A DNA stretch of 64,000 bases from Treponema sp. (GCA_016293495.1 JAEDED010000010.1:12773-76772); one strand, 5' to 3'. Shown: positions 33,622 through 42,128, counted from the stretch's first letter. Notes: generated by a model not told the origin, from the sequence alone. Numbers and translations are program-made.

Positions 33622-34974
33622 CTAGTCAAACAGTTTTCTGCATTCAAGGTAGAATCTCTTTTCGTCAGCTTCTCCCATTGAGAATGACTTACGAGGAAGT
33701 GGTCCTCTTGAATTGATTGTTGCAAAGAAACTGTCTTTTGCTACAGGAGGAAGCAGGATTGATACAGTTTCCTCTTTTGCGCCAAGGCGGAATACTTCGT
33801 CAGTACCGTGAATATAGTCAATCTGTTCCTTGTCTGCGTTCTGGGCCTTCAAATATTCATCGATAACCGGCTGAATTCTTGCAACTGCCAGTTCTTTTAC
33901 AGGAGTTTCAAGGAGCATGTACTTCTGAGAGCCGTTTTCTGTGTAAACAAAGCCGAAACTTGCATTTGAAGCCTTAACTTTGTCCGAAAGCTCCTGTTTT
34001 GAAGCGATTTCGGTTACGGAACCGCCAAGTTCAGCCTTGATGGCGTCGATAAGACCTGATGGTGCGATTTTGAAAAGAACACGGTGAATAGGTTCGAAAG
34101 TAAGACCAGTATCGAAAATATTTACGATTTCGATCAGAGCGTAACGGGCATTGTGGTTTTCAAAACCCTGTGGAACTGTGACTGTTCCGTCTTCAAGCTT
34201 TTTACCGCCGTTGTTGAGCTTTACTTCATCCCAGATTGCCTTTGCAGTTGCAAGGGAATGGTTTCCGTCACCGACAGCGAACATGAATACGTCGCCGTCA
34301 GCATCTGTATTCTTTGAAGCAATTTTTGACATTGCGCCTTCAACTTTATCAAGAAGGTCGTCAGAACAAACAGGCCATCCTGTGATTGAACCTGAGTTCT
34401 GCATCAATTTTCCGTCATAGCATGGTTTTACACCGGAAGCTTTTACGGCGTCTCCAGTTCCTTCAACTAAAAGGCGGTCTGGGTCGTTTACTAAAAGCAT
34501 GATGTGCGGACTTTCAATCGGAGCTCCGCGGCGGATTTCCATACGAGGTGGAATGCGTTCGAGAATTGTTGCTTCTGTTGCGCGGATTAAAGCTTTCGAG
34601 AAAGGCTTCCATTCATAAGTATCAAGATCGATTGCTGCCATAAGACCGTGACGAACGCGTCCGTATGCTGTAGTTCTTTCTATATAAATGAATTCTTTCT
34701 TGGGATTTTCGAATACACCGTTAGAAATGTATTCTGCCATTGTTTTCTTAACTTTTTCGATGCGTGCAGGTTTGTCTGCATCGTTAAGATAAACTTCAGG
34801 GAGGATGATATTAAGTGTGGAATTTTTACCTTCCGCAGTTTTTTCAACATTCTTCCAGTAGTCTCTGTCCTGAGTGAACTGGTCGCAGGCTACAACTGAC
34901 CAAGTTGCCGTTTCTATGTTTTTTGGTAGGAGAATCTCTGGAACCGAGATTCCGTATTTACTGAAATTTTTCAT
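33622..34974 (-). CDS. DUF1015-family protein
   Basis: A 450-residue soluble protein of the DUF1015 family. Recognisable features are VVACDQFTQDRDYW near the N-terminus, GRVRHGLMAAIDLD, IPPRMEIRRGAPIESPHIMLLV, FAVGDGNHSLATAKAIWDEV and YIHGTDEVFRLG. The family is widespread but has no assigned biochemistry; its conserved motifs suggest an enzyme or regulator acting on small molecules. It is divergent from rpoN, with only 45 bases between the two start codons. A TATACT box six bases before ATG suggests leaderless transcription. Confidence 0.8.
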   Translation of the reverse strand: MKNFSKYGISVPEILLPKNIETATWSVVACDQFTQDRDYWKNVEKTAEGKNSTLNIILPEVYLNDADKPARIEKVKKTMAEYISNGVFENPKKEFIYIERTTAYGRVRHGLMAAIDLDTYEWKPFSKALIRATEATILERIPPRMEIRRGAPIESPHIMLLVNDPDRLLVEGTGDAVKASGVKPCYDGKLMQNSGSITGWPVCSDDLLDKVEGAMSKIASKNTDADGDVFMFAVGDGNHSLATAKAIWDEVKLNNGGKKLEDGTVTVPQGFENHNARYALIEIVNIFDTGLTFEPIHRVLFKIAPSGLIDAIKAELGGSVTEIASKQELSDKVKASNASFGFVYTENGSQKYMLLETPVKELAVARIQPVIDEYLKAQNADKEQIDYIHGTDEVFRLGAKEETVSILLPPVAKDSFFATINSRGPLPRKSFSMGEADEKRFYLECRKLFD

Positions 34975-35019
34975 AAGTTAAGTATATCGGTAAGCGTTTT
35001 TTTGTGCTATAGTTTAAAT
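34975..35019. promoter_or_regulatory. compact divergent promoters of DUF1015 gene and rpoN
   Basis: In 45 bases there are two oppositely directed -10 boxes: TATACT on the minus strand (34986-34981, six bases before ATG 34974) and extended TGC-TATAGT on the plus strand (35005-35013, six bases before ATG 35020). Neither start has an SD. The two polymerases could not bind at once, so the promoters should compete. Confidence 0.55.
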
Positions 35020-36549
35020 ATGGCTCTGAATTTTTCTCAGACACAACGGATTTCTCAAAAACAGCTTCAGAAGCTCGGCCAGATGCAGATTCAGGCGCTC
35101 AAATACCTTTCAATGAATTCGCTTGATTTGAGAAAGGAAATTTACGACGAAGTAGAAAAAAATCCAGCCTTAGAAATTACAGACGATTCAATGGAGGAGT
35201 GGGATTATTCCTCTTCTGCACCGTCAGACGAACTTAACGAATACACAAAACTTAAAACAGTATCTGCCACAAGCCAGGACAAGGCAAACGCATTTCAGGA
35301 AATACTAGAAAACAATCCGGACAATACAGAAACCTTAAGCGACCATCTCATGTTCCAGTTTAACATGCTGGAACTTTCAGAAAACCGTCATCGTCTCGGC
35401 GAAAAACTTATCTACAATCTTGATAAAAACGGTTTTCATATTCTCGCGCCTGTATCGTTCTTAAATTTTGAAACAGACACAGAAGAAGATTTAAAGTCTG
35501 TGCTTTCGATTATCCAGAATCTTGAACCATGTGGCTGCTGTTGTCAGAACATTGAAGAAAGCCTTTTGATTCAGGCGAGAAACAATTCCGGGGCTTCTCA
35601 AATTTCACTTTTTATTCTTGACGGTCATCTTGATTTTCTCGATCCGCCTGTAAGTTCAAAGGTTCTAAAGAAGGTCAAAGATTTTGCAAAAGGTGAATGT
35701 GAAAAAGCCTTCAACACAGTTGATTATTCCTTCATCGATGAGATAGACGAAGAAGACATTCAGGATGCAATCAGTTTTATCCAGACTTTAAATCCGCATC
35801 CGGCCGGGGAATATTCGGCAAGCGACAATTCTTTTGTTATACCTGACGTGCGTGTAGAAAAAACTTCTGACGGAAGTTTTACAGTTGTGAGTGAAAGGGG
35901 AATTATTCCCGAAGTAAAACTTTCTCCTGAATACACAGAAATGATGAACATGAATGGAATTTCAGAACAGCAAAAATCGAATCTTGAAAAACCACTGCAG
36001 GAAGCAAAAGCATTTATTGACAGCCTCATTTACCGCGAAGATTCTGTATTCAATGCCGCTCTTGCAATCGTTCAGGCGCAGAAAGAATTTTTCGAAAAAG
36101 GTACGGGGCATTTAAATACCCTGAGGCAGAAAGATGTAGCCGAGCTTTTAGGCGTTCACGAAACTACAGTTTCAAGAATGGTAAACAGCAAATATCTTCA
36201 GTGCGAGTGGGGCTTGTTTCCCTTTAAATATTTCTTCGTCGGAGGAATTGTGCAGAACGCGGCTGAGGTTTCTGAAAACAGAACAGAGATTTCAGAAAAG
36301 ACACAAGGTTCTTCAGAAATTGAAAATGAAGACCAGAGTGTTAATGAAAAAAACAGTCCCGCAGAAATTTCAAAAGACAAAATTATTTTCGAAATAAAAC
36401 AGATTCTTGATTCGCAGCCGCCTGAAGCAAAAAAACTTTCAGACCAGAAATTAAGCGATATGCTTTCTGAGCGTGGAATTAAAGTTGCACGCCGCACTAT
36501 TGCAAAATACCGTTCTCAGATCGGCGTAAAATCAAGTTATGACAGGTAA
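35020..36549 (+). CDS. rpoN: RNA polymerase sigma-54 factor
   Basis: A 509-residue RpoN: N-terminal activator-interaction region with Gln-rich QTQRISQKQLQKLGQMQIQ and LSMNSLDLRKEI, an acidic linker, core-binding domain, the HTH (LRQKDVAELLGVHETTVSRMVNSKYLQ) and the C-terminal RpoN box VARRTIAKYRSQIGV. A charged insert (about residues 410-460, EVSENRTEISEKTQGSSEIENEDQ) separates the HTH and RpoN box and is longer than usual. It needs an AAA+ activator, none of which is nearby. hpf follows, a linkage common in bacteria. ATG 35020 is taken from family alignment. Confidence 0.92.
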   Translation: MALNFSQTQRISQKQLQKLGQMQIQALKYLSMNSLDLRKEIYDEVEKNPALEITDDSMEEWDYSSSAPSDELNEYTKLKTVSATSQDKANAFQEILENNPDNTETLSDHLMFQFNMLELSENRHRLGEKLIYNLDKNGFHILAPVSFLNFETDTEEDLKSVLSIIQNLEPCGCCCQNIEESLLIQARNNSGASQISLFILDGHLDFLDPPVSSKVLKKVKDFAKGECEKAFNTVDYSFIDEIDEEDIQDAISFIQTLNPHPAGEYSASDNSFVIPDVRVEKTSDGSFTVVSERGIIPEVKLSPEYTEMMNMNGISEQQKSNLEKPLQEAKAFIDSLIYREDSVFNAALAIVQAQKEFFEKGTGHLNTLRQKDVAELLGVHETTVSRMVNSKYLQCEWGLFPFKYFFVGGIVQNAAEVSENRTEISEKTQGSSEIENEDQSVNEKNSPAEISKDKIIFEIKQILDSQPPEAKKLSDQKLSDMLSERGIKVARRTIAKYRSQIGVKSSYDR

Positions 36550-36648
36550 AAAAATAAAATTTGTCTTTTACCATTTTCGATGCTACTATATAAGTGTAGG
36601 TCGTAGGACTTGCAATCCCGCCGTCAGGCATTATAGAGAGGTATAATT

Positions 36649-36936
36649 ATGACAAAGACAATAACTGCAGTAGGATTCGACTTTGATGAAAAACAGTCAG
36701 AGATGATTGAAAAGAAACTTCAGCGCGTTTCATATGCAGAAGAACATATCGTAGATTTAATCGTTCGCGTAAAACACGAAAAAGAATACAGCTTTGATAT
36801 CGTTGCAAACTTCCGCTGGGGAGTTCAGGCAAATGTAAAAGCTGAAGATTTTGATTTTGCAGCTGCATTGAACAAAGTAATGGATATTCTTGACCAGAAG
36901 ATCAAAAAAGAAAAGGACAAAGTTCAGCAGCACTAA
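36649..36936 (+). CDS. hpf: ribosome hibernation promoting factor (HPF/RaiA family)
   Basis: A 95-residue short-form HPF/RaiA protein: ITAVGFDFDEKQSEMIEKKLQRVSYAEEH followed by FDIVANFRWGVQANVKAEDFDFAAALNKVMDILDQKIKKEKDK, with the Lys-rich C-terminus that enters the 30S decoding centre. It dimerises or inactivates 70S ribosomes in stationary phase. The rpoN-hpf linkage is often conserved. An SD-like AGAGAGG lies before ATG 36649. Three hairpins follow (see 36957-37072). Long-form C-terminal dimerisation domain is absent. Confidence 0.85.
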   Translation: MTKTITAVGFDFDEKQSEMIEKKLQRVSYAEEHIVDLIVRVKHEKEYSFDIVANFRWGVQANVKAEDFDFAAALNKVMDILDQKIKKEKDKVQQH

Positions 36937-36956
36937 TTATAAGTGACTGAATTGTT

Positions 36957-37072
36957 GAACAGCGCTTAATAAAAAGCCTGTTCTTAACTGTATAAAGTGT
37001 ATCACATCTGTTGATGTGAGATACAAATTAAAGTGTGCCACAATACTTTTTCGTATGGCACACTTTTTTTTT
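36957..37072. terminator. array of three hairpins downstream of hpf, last is an intrinsic terminator
   Basis: Hairpin 1: GAACAG...CTGTTC (36957-36983) with GCTT/AAGC continuing the stem. Hairpin 2: GTATCACATC...GATGTGAGATAC (about 36999-37023). Hairpin 3: AAGTGTGCCA (37031-37040) with TGGCACACTT (37056-37065) and then eight T, a typical terminator for hpf and, in reverse, for copA. The first two have no T-run and are unexplained. Confidence 0.7.
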
Positions 37073-37084
37073 ATCTCCGGTTAA

Positions 37085-37291
37085 TTAATCGAGCATTCCT
37101 TCGTATTCATAACCTGCATCTGTTACTGCAGCTTTAATTGCTGCTTCATCAACAGGTTTTGAAGTTGTGATTGTTACAAGGCTCTTTTCGTGATCACAAG
37201 ATGCGCTTTCGATTCCATCGATTGCTTCAAGTGCTTTTTTTACATGTGCTTCACAGTGCTGGCACATCATTCCTTTAACGGTAATTTTCAT
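37085..37291 (-). CDS. copZ: CopZ-like copper chaperone, nested in copA 3' end
   Basis: A 68-residue heavy-metal-associated domain in the same frame as copA. It starts at ATG 37291, preceded by AGGAG (37302-37298) with a six-base spacer, a ribosome-binding site at least as good as that of copA itself. Motif GMMCQHCEAHVKKAL binds Cu(I). It could be made alone as CopZ, which hands copper to CopA, as well as being part of the fused protein. This is an inference from the SD; the fused form is also possible. Confidence 0.6.
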   Translation of the reverse strand: MKITVKGMMCQHCEAHVKKALEAIDGIESASCDHEKSLVTITTSKPVDEAAIKAAVTDAGYEYEGMLD

Positions 37292-39670
37292 AGTGTTCTC
37301 CTTATTTTTGTTTGTATTATTTTTGAGTGAGGTTGTGTTTTCGAAAGCGGCTGAGTTTGTTGTTCTGTTTGATTTGTATGGTTTGACAAAGTTCAGCCTT
37401 AAGGCATTTGTTACAACACAGAAACTTGAAAGTCCCATTGCGGCAGCCCCGAATGCAGGATTTAATGTCCAGCCGAAGGCAGAAACATAACAGCCGGCTG
37501 CAAGAGGAATTCCTATAACGTTGTAGAAGAAGGCCCAGAACAGATTCTGGCGGATGTTGCGCAAAGTGCTTTTTGAAATTCTGATTGCATTGGCAACGTC
37601 CATAATGCTGTTTTTCATAAGTACAATGTCGGCTGCATCAAGGGCAACATCGGTACCGGCTCCGATTGCAATTCCAAGGTCAGCACAGGTTAAAGCCGGC
37701 GCATCGTTGATTCCGTCTCCGACCATTGTTACTTTTCCTTCTTTCATCAGGTCTTTTATGACAGAAGCTTTCTGGTCAGGTTTTACTTCCGCAATTATTG
37801 TGTCAGCAGAAATCTGTTCTCCGATTGCAAGCGCTGTAATTTCATTATCACCAGTGAGCATTACGACACGAAGTCCGAGTTCTTTTAATTTCGAAACTGC
37901 TTCTGCGGAATCTTCCTTTATTGTGTCTGCAACTGCGATGATTCCGAGAACTGTATTTTCTTCTGCAAATAGAACTGGCGTCTTTCCTTGAAATGATAGT
38001 TCATCAATTTTTTCTTCAATTGATTTTGAAAGAGATGCTCCGACAGAATTAATGTAATCTGAATTTCCACCATAAACTTTTTTACCGTTGATTTTTGCTT
38101 TAAGTCCATTTCCTGCAACTGTTTCATAATCTGAAGTTTCGATTAACGGTATTGAATTTTGCTTTGAGTAAGAAGTGACCGCTTTTGAAATCGGATGTTC
38201 ACTTTTTGCCTCAAGTGAATATGCAAAGGAAAGAAGTTTTTCTTTACTTATGCCCTCTGCTTCCAGCACATCGGTTACTTTCATAATGCCGGTTGTGACT
38301 GTTCCGGTTTTATCAAGCACAACAATATTTGTACGGCCTGCCTGTTCAAGAGAAACTGCGGTCTTAAAAAGAATTCCTGACCTTGCACCGACTCCGCTTG
38401 CGACCATGATTGCAACCGGAGTCGCAAGTCCTAACGCACACGGACAGCTTATTACCAGCACTGATACAGAACGAGCAATTGCATAACCAAAACTTTCGCC
38501 TGCAATAAGCCAGGCTGCAAATGTTACAAGAGCAATTCCGATTACAGCAGGAACAAATACTCCCGAAACTTTGTCTGCCGTTTTTGCAATCGGTGCCTTT
38601 GTCGCCTGAGCATCGCTTACCATTTTTATTATTTCAGAAAGTGTAGTGTCTTCGCCGACCCTTGTCGCCTGGCATATCAAATAACCTGAAGTGTTTATTG
38701 TTGCAGCAGAAACTTTATCTCCAGCTTTTTTTTCTACCGGAACACTTTCTCCTGTAAGCGCAGATTCATTTACTGCACTCTGACCTTCTGCAACAATTCC
38801 GTCAACAGGAATTTTTTCGCCCGGACGAACTGCAAATCTGTCGCCAGGTTTTACTTCTTCTACAGGCACTGTTTTTTCTACGCCTTCGATGATGAGCACT
38901 GCAGTTTCTGGTGCAAGCTTCATCAGGGCTTTGAGTGCATTTGTCGTTTTGCCTTTTGATCTGGACTCGAGCATTTTTCCGAAAGTTATAAGAGTCAGAA
39001 TCATTGCGCTTGATTCAAAATAAAACTGGTTCATGTAATTCATAACTGAAGCAGAGTTCTGTTCAAGAACTGCGCCTGTCATTGCAAAAAGTGCAAAGAC
39101 GCTATATCCAAAAGAGGCTGTTGCGCCAAGTGCAATCAGCGAATCCATATTTGGAGCTCTGTGAATTATTCCTTTAAAGCCGCTTATAAAAAACTTCTGG
39201 TTTATAACCATTACGAGCGCAGAAAGCAAAAGTTCGTAAAGTCCCATGGCCACATGGTTGCTGTCTAAAAATTGCGGAAGCGGCCAGTTCCACATCATGT
39301 GTCCCATCGAAACATACATCAGAGGAACAAGAATTATTATTGAGGCAAGGAATCTTTTTTTCATTGCCGTTGTTTCTTTGTCTTCAAGGGAATTTTCGAG
39401 TGACGCAGAGGCTGAGTTATTTTTGCTGACTGCACTGTTTTTACTTTCGTCACTATTTTTAAGACCTGCACCTTTTTTTAGACTTGCACCATAGCCTGCT
39501 TTTTCAACTGCGTTTATGATGTCCTTCGAAGATGCAGTCCCTTCAACGCCCATTGAATTTGTAAGCAGACTTACTGCGCATCCTGTTACGCCTTCAACTG
39601 CATTTACTGCTTTTTCTACCCGTGCCTGACAGGCAGTGCAGCTCATTCCCGTTACGTTGTACTGTTCCAT
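37085..39670 (-). CDS. copA: copper-exporting P-type ATPase fused to a CopZ-like domain
   Basis: An 861-residue P1B ATPase. The N-terminal heavy-metal domain has GMSCTACQARVEKAV. The A-domain has ALTGESVPVEKK-type sequence, the sixth helix the SCPCALG copper site, the P-domain DKTGTVTTG with the phosphorylated Asp, HPISKAV, and MVGDGINDAPAL for the hinge. A second heavy-metal domain (GMMCQHCEAHVKKALEAIDG) is fused at the C-terminus after a Ser/Asn-rich linker, which is unusual; its start codon has its own SD and is given separately. It exports Cu(I) from the cytoplasm. csoR lies directly upstream (10 bases) and controls the pair. Confidence 0.92.
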   Translation of the reverse strand: MEQYNVTGMSCTACQARVEKAVNAVEGVTGCAVSLLTNSMGVEGTASSKDIINAVEKAGYGASLKKGAGLKNSDESKNSAVSKNNSASASLENSLEDKETTAMKKRFLASIIILVPLMYVSMGHMMWNWPLPQFLDSNHVAMGLYELLLSALVMVINQKFFISGFKGIIHRAPNMDSLIALGATASFGYSVFALFAMTGAVLEQNSASVMNYMNQFYFESSAMILTLITFGKMLESRSKGKTTNALKALMKLAPETAVLIIEGVEKTVPVEEVKPGDRFAVRPGEKIPVDGIVAEGQSAVNESALTGESVPVEKKAGDKVSAATINTSGYLICQATRVGEDTTLSEIIKMVSDAQATKAPIAKTADKVSGVFVPAVIGIALVTFAAWLIAGESFGYAIARSVSVLVISCPCALGLATPVAIMVASGVGARSGILFKTAVSLEQAGRTNIVVLDKTGTVTTGIMKVTDVLEAEGISKEKLLSFAYSLEAKSEHPISKAVTSYSKQNSIPLIETSDYETVAGNGLKAKINGKKVYGGNSDYINSVGASLSKSIEEKIDELSFQGKTPVLFAEENTVLGIIAVADTIKEDSAEAVSKLKELGLRVVMLTGDNEITALAIGEQISADTIIAEVKPDQKASVIKDLMKEGKVTMVGDGINDAPALTCADLGIAIGAGTDVALDAADIVLMKNSIMDVANAIRISKSTLRNIRQNLFWAFFYNVIGIPLAAGCYVSAFGWTLNPAFGAAAMGLSSFCVVTNALRLNFVKPYKSNRTTNSAAFENTTSLKNNTNKNKENTMKITVKGMMCQHCEAHVKKALEAIDGIESASCDHEKSLVTITTSKPVDEAAIKAAVTDAGYEYEGMLD

Positions 39671-39679
39671 TAATAATTC

Positions 39680-40015
39680 CTATTTCATAAGTTTCTGAAG
39701 TGAAGCTGTAAGTTCATCGATTACTTCATCGTTACCGGCTCGGATATTTTCTGCAACGCAGGTTTTTATGTGATTAGAAAGAAGGACTTTGTTAAAACTG
39801 TTTAAGGCAGATGTTACTGCAGAAACCTGTGTCAGAATATCAATGCAGTAGGCGTTGTTTTCAAGCATTCCTTCTACTCCGCGAACCTGACCTTCAATTC
39901 TTTTTAATCTGTTCATAAGGTCTTTGTATTCTGCATCTGATCTTTCTTTGTGCTTACCTGAACAGAACGGGCAGCCTTCGCGTTCTTCTGTGGTTTTTGA
40001 GGTATCTTGTAGCAT
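39680..40015 (-). CDS. csoR: CsoR-family copper-sensing repressor
   Basis: A 111-residue all-helical repressor. The Cu(I) ligands C-H-C are Cys57, His82 and Cys86 (NAYCIDILTQ, SNHIKTCVAEN), and the fingerprint RLKRIEGQVRGVEGMLE is conserved. An N-terminal CPFC extension is present. Copper binding releases DNA. The start is ATG 40015 with SD AGGAG; a longer reading frame upstream is not needed. Palindromic G/C-tract operators at 40034-40090 lie upstream. The next gene in the transcript is copA. Confidence 0.9.
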   Translation of the reverse strand: MLQDTSKTTEEREGCPFCSGKHKERSDAEYKDLMNRLKRIEGQVRGVEGMLENNAYCIDILTQVSAVTSALNSFNKVLLSNHIKTCVAENIRAGNDEVIDELTASLQKLMK

Positions 40016-40033
40016 AAAAACTCCTGTTTTTAG

Positions 40034-40090
40034 ATATACCCATAAGGGGTATTTTCTGATTATGAATATATACGGGGTGGGGGTATTAGT
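40034..40090 (-). promoter_or_regulatory. CsoR operator region
   Basis: ATACCC-ATAA-GGGGTAT (40036-40052) and, on the minus strand, ATACCCCCACCCCGTAT (40086-40070) are G/C-tract inverted repeats. These are the style of CsoR sites (TACCCC...GGGGTA). They lie between csoR and the divergent hprK. Confidence 0.65.
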
Positions 40091-40126
40091 CAAGCAGAAT
40101 ATGACAGTTGCTTTGACAGATTTTTA

Positions 40127-40155
40127 TTGCAATATCGTCTGTCTTTGTGTATAGT
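40127..40155 (+). promoter_or_regulatory. sigma70 promoter of hprK
   Basis: TTGCAA (40127-40132), 17 bases, TATAGT (40150-40155). ATG 40163 is 7 bases after the -10 box, with no SD. The TTG here could be misread as an upstream start codon. Confidence 0.6.
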
Positions 40156-40162
40156 ATTTGTT

Positions 40163-41152
40163 ATGGTTGATAAGAAATTTACAGTTCTTGATTTACTTTC
40201 TCTTGAATTACACGGACATGATGAAATTAATCTCCGCTGTATTGCAGGAAGAAAAGGTCTTAATCGTCAGATTACTGTTCCTGATATTAACCGTCCAGGC
40301 TTAGCTCTTTCGGGCTTTTACGAAAGCTTTGCTTATCAGCGCGTTCAGGTTTTTGGACGTGGTGAATATGCCTACATCAACAAGCTGGAACATGAATCAA
40401 AAACTGATGCAATCAGACAGCTTTTTTCATTTGCAATTCCATGCTGTATTTTTACACGCAATCTTGAACCGTCAGAAGCATTCCTTCAGATGGCAGAAGA
40501 ATCGTGCTGTTCAATTCTTGTAACAGACCTTGAGTCTACAGAATTATCAAATCGTCTTGTTCGTGTTTTTTCAAATATATTCGCACCCCGCAAAACAATG
40601 CATGGTGTACTCGTAGAAGTTTTCGGTGAAGGAATTCTTCTCTGCGGTCACTCGGGTGTAGGAAAATCAGAAACTGCTCTTGACCTTGTAGAACGCGGTC
40701 ATCGTCTTGTAGCCGATGATATCGTAGAAATCCGTTGTGTTAACGGTAATACAATTTTAGGGCAGGGTGCCAATTCCCTTATCAGCCACCACATGGAAAT
40801 CCGAGGTCTCGGAATCATCAATGTTTCTGAGTTGTATGGTGTCGGTGCCATCCGCGAACAGAAAGAAATCCAGTTAGTTGTAGAACTGGAGGAATGGGAT
40901 TCAAACAAGATTTACGATAGAATCGGAACTAACCAGCGAACAATGGATCTGCTTGGTGTAAAAATCCCTGCTATCGAAATTCCTGTTAAACCTGGCCGTA
41001 ACCTTCCTATCATTATTGAGGCAGCCGCAATGAACGAACGTCTCAAGAAAATGGGTTACAACTCAGCAAAAGACTTTAACCAGAACGTCCTCAGATGGAT
41101 CGAAACTGGTGAAGCTCAGAATGCATACTACGGTCAGGATGATATTTATTAG
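40163..41152 (+). CDS. hprK: HPr kinase/phosphorylase
   Basis: A 329-residue HprK. Walker A is GHSGVGKSETAL (about residue 155), followed by VADDIVEI and the HprK signature region RGLGIINVSELYGVGAI with LVVELEEW. It phosphorylates HPr on Ser46 with ATP or pyrophosphate and reverses this with phosphate. Directly followed by ptsH and then lexA. PTS enzyme I and sugar permeases are absent nearby, as in pathogenic Treponema, so the pair probably acts in regulation. ATG 40163 has no SD. Confidence 0.92.
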   Translation: MVDKKFTVLDLLSLELHGHDEINLRCIAGRKGLNRQITVPDINRPGLALSGFYESFAYQRVQVFGRGEYAYINKLEHESKTDAIRQLFSFAIPCCIFTRNLEPSEAFLQMAEESCCSILVTDLESTELSNRLVRVFSNIFAPRKTMHGVLVEVFGEGILLCGHSGVGKSETALDLVERGHRLVADDIVEIRCVNGNTILGQGANSLISHHMEIRGLGIINVSELYGVGAIREQKEIQLVVELEEWDSNKIYDRIGTNQRTMDLLGVKIPAIEIPVKPGRNLPIIIEAAAMNERLKKMGYNSAKDFNQNVLRWIETGEAQNAYYGQDDIY

Positions 41153-41232
41153 AATATTTTCTAATGCATATATAAAAGTTTTGCCTTAAAAAAGGCCGTT
41201 ATTAAAAGCCTAATTCTTGGAGGAATTAAACT

Positions 41233-41499
41233 ATGGTAGAAAAAATCTTAATAGTAAAAAACCGTGCAGGTATTCACGCACGTCCAGCTACTTTGATCGC
41301 ACAGATGGCAAACAAATTTACATCAGAAATTACACTTGAAAAAGATTCAATCGTTGTTAACGCTAAATCAATCATGGGTGTTATTACAATGGCTGCAGGT
41401 TACAATACAACAATGACTCTGAAGGTTGAAGGACCAGATGAAAGTGAAGCAGCAAGCGCTATTGAAAATCTCTTTGAAACAAAATTTGATGATGAGTAA
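41233..41499 (+). CDS. ptsH: HPr phosphocarrier protein
   Basis: An 88-residue HPr with both phosphorylation sites: His15 in AGIHARPAT and Ser46 in NAKSIMGVI. It is the substrate of HprK just upstream. The SD CTTGGAGG precedes ATG 41233. Its stop codon is seven bases from the lexA start. In a bacterium without enzyme I it would act through Ser46 phosphorylation. Confidence 0.93.
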   Translation: MVEKILIVKNRAGIHARPATLIAQMANKFTSEITLEKDSIVVNAKSIMGVITMAAGYNTTMTLKVEGPDESEAASAIENLFETKFDDE

Positions 41500-41505
41500 T
41501 CGCTG

Positions 41506-42117
41506 ATGAAACAGATTACCGACAGACAGAAACAGATTTTAACATTCATTTCTGATTATCAGGAATCGAACTCGTATCCTCCAACAGTCCGCGAAATCGG
41601 CGAACACTTCGGTGTATCAATCCGCGCGGTTCAGGACCATATTACTGCTTTGCAGAAAAAAGGATTCATTACTCAGACTCAGAAAAAGTCACGCTCGATC
41701 AAGGTTATCACTGATGTCCGCCAGAAAGGTCAGGACATGTTCCTTGAAAAAGTTCCTCTTATCGGAACTATTGCAGCAGGTAAGCCTCTTTTGTGTGAAG
41801 AAAACTATGAAGGTTATGTTACTTTAACAGAACCTTTTATCAGACCAGGAAAAAATTATTTTGCACTTCACGTTCGCGGCGAAAGCATGATCAATGCAGG
41901 AATCCTTGAAGGAGACCTTGCAATTATTGAACAGGCTTCAACAGCAACAGACGGTCAGATTGTTGTTGCCGTTATTGATGATGCAATTACACTTAAAAGA
42001 TATTTCAAGGAACCTACAAGAATCCGTCTTCAGCCGGAAAACCCTGCGTTCCATCCAATCTACTGTCAGGATGTCAGAATCGTCGGTGTCCTTGCAAACC
42101 TCGTCAGAACTTACTAA
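41506..42117 (+). CDS. lexA: LexA repressor
   Basis: A 203-residue LexA: winged HTH (PPTVREIGEHFGVSIRAVQDHITAL), Ala91-Gly92 autocleavage site (GTIAAGKP), catalytic Ser127 in RGESMINAG and Lys164 in ITLKRYF. It represses the SOS genes and is cleaved after DNA damage by RecA-ssDNA. It sits between ptsH and holA on one strand, an uncommon context. No clear LexA-box consensus could be assigned in front of it. Confidence 0.93.
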   Translation: MKQITDRQKQILTFISDYQESNSYPPTVREIGEHFGVSIRAVQDHITALQKKGFITQTQKKSRSIKVITDVRQKGQDMFLEKVPLIGTIAAGKPLLCEENYEGYVTLTEPFIRPGKNYFALHVRGESMINAGILEGDLAIIEQASTATDGQIVVAVIDDAITLKRYFKEPTRIRLQPENPAFHPIYCQDVRIVGVLANLVRTY

Positions 42118-42128
42118 GGATCTTTGCC

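Noticed and set aside
36599..36613. Possible sigma-54 promoter (GG...GC) before hpf
   Set aside because: The spacing is GG-N11-GC rather than GG-N10-GC, and the flanking bases do not match TGGCAC/TTGCA well.
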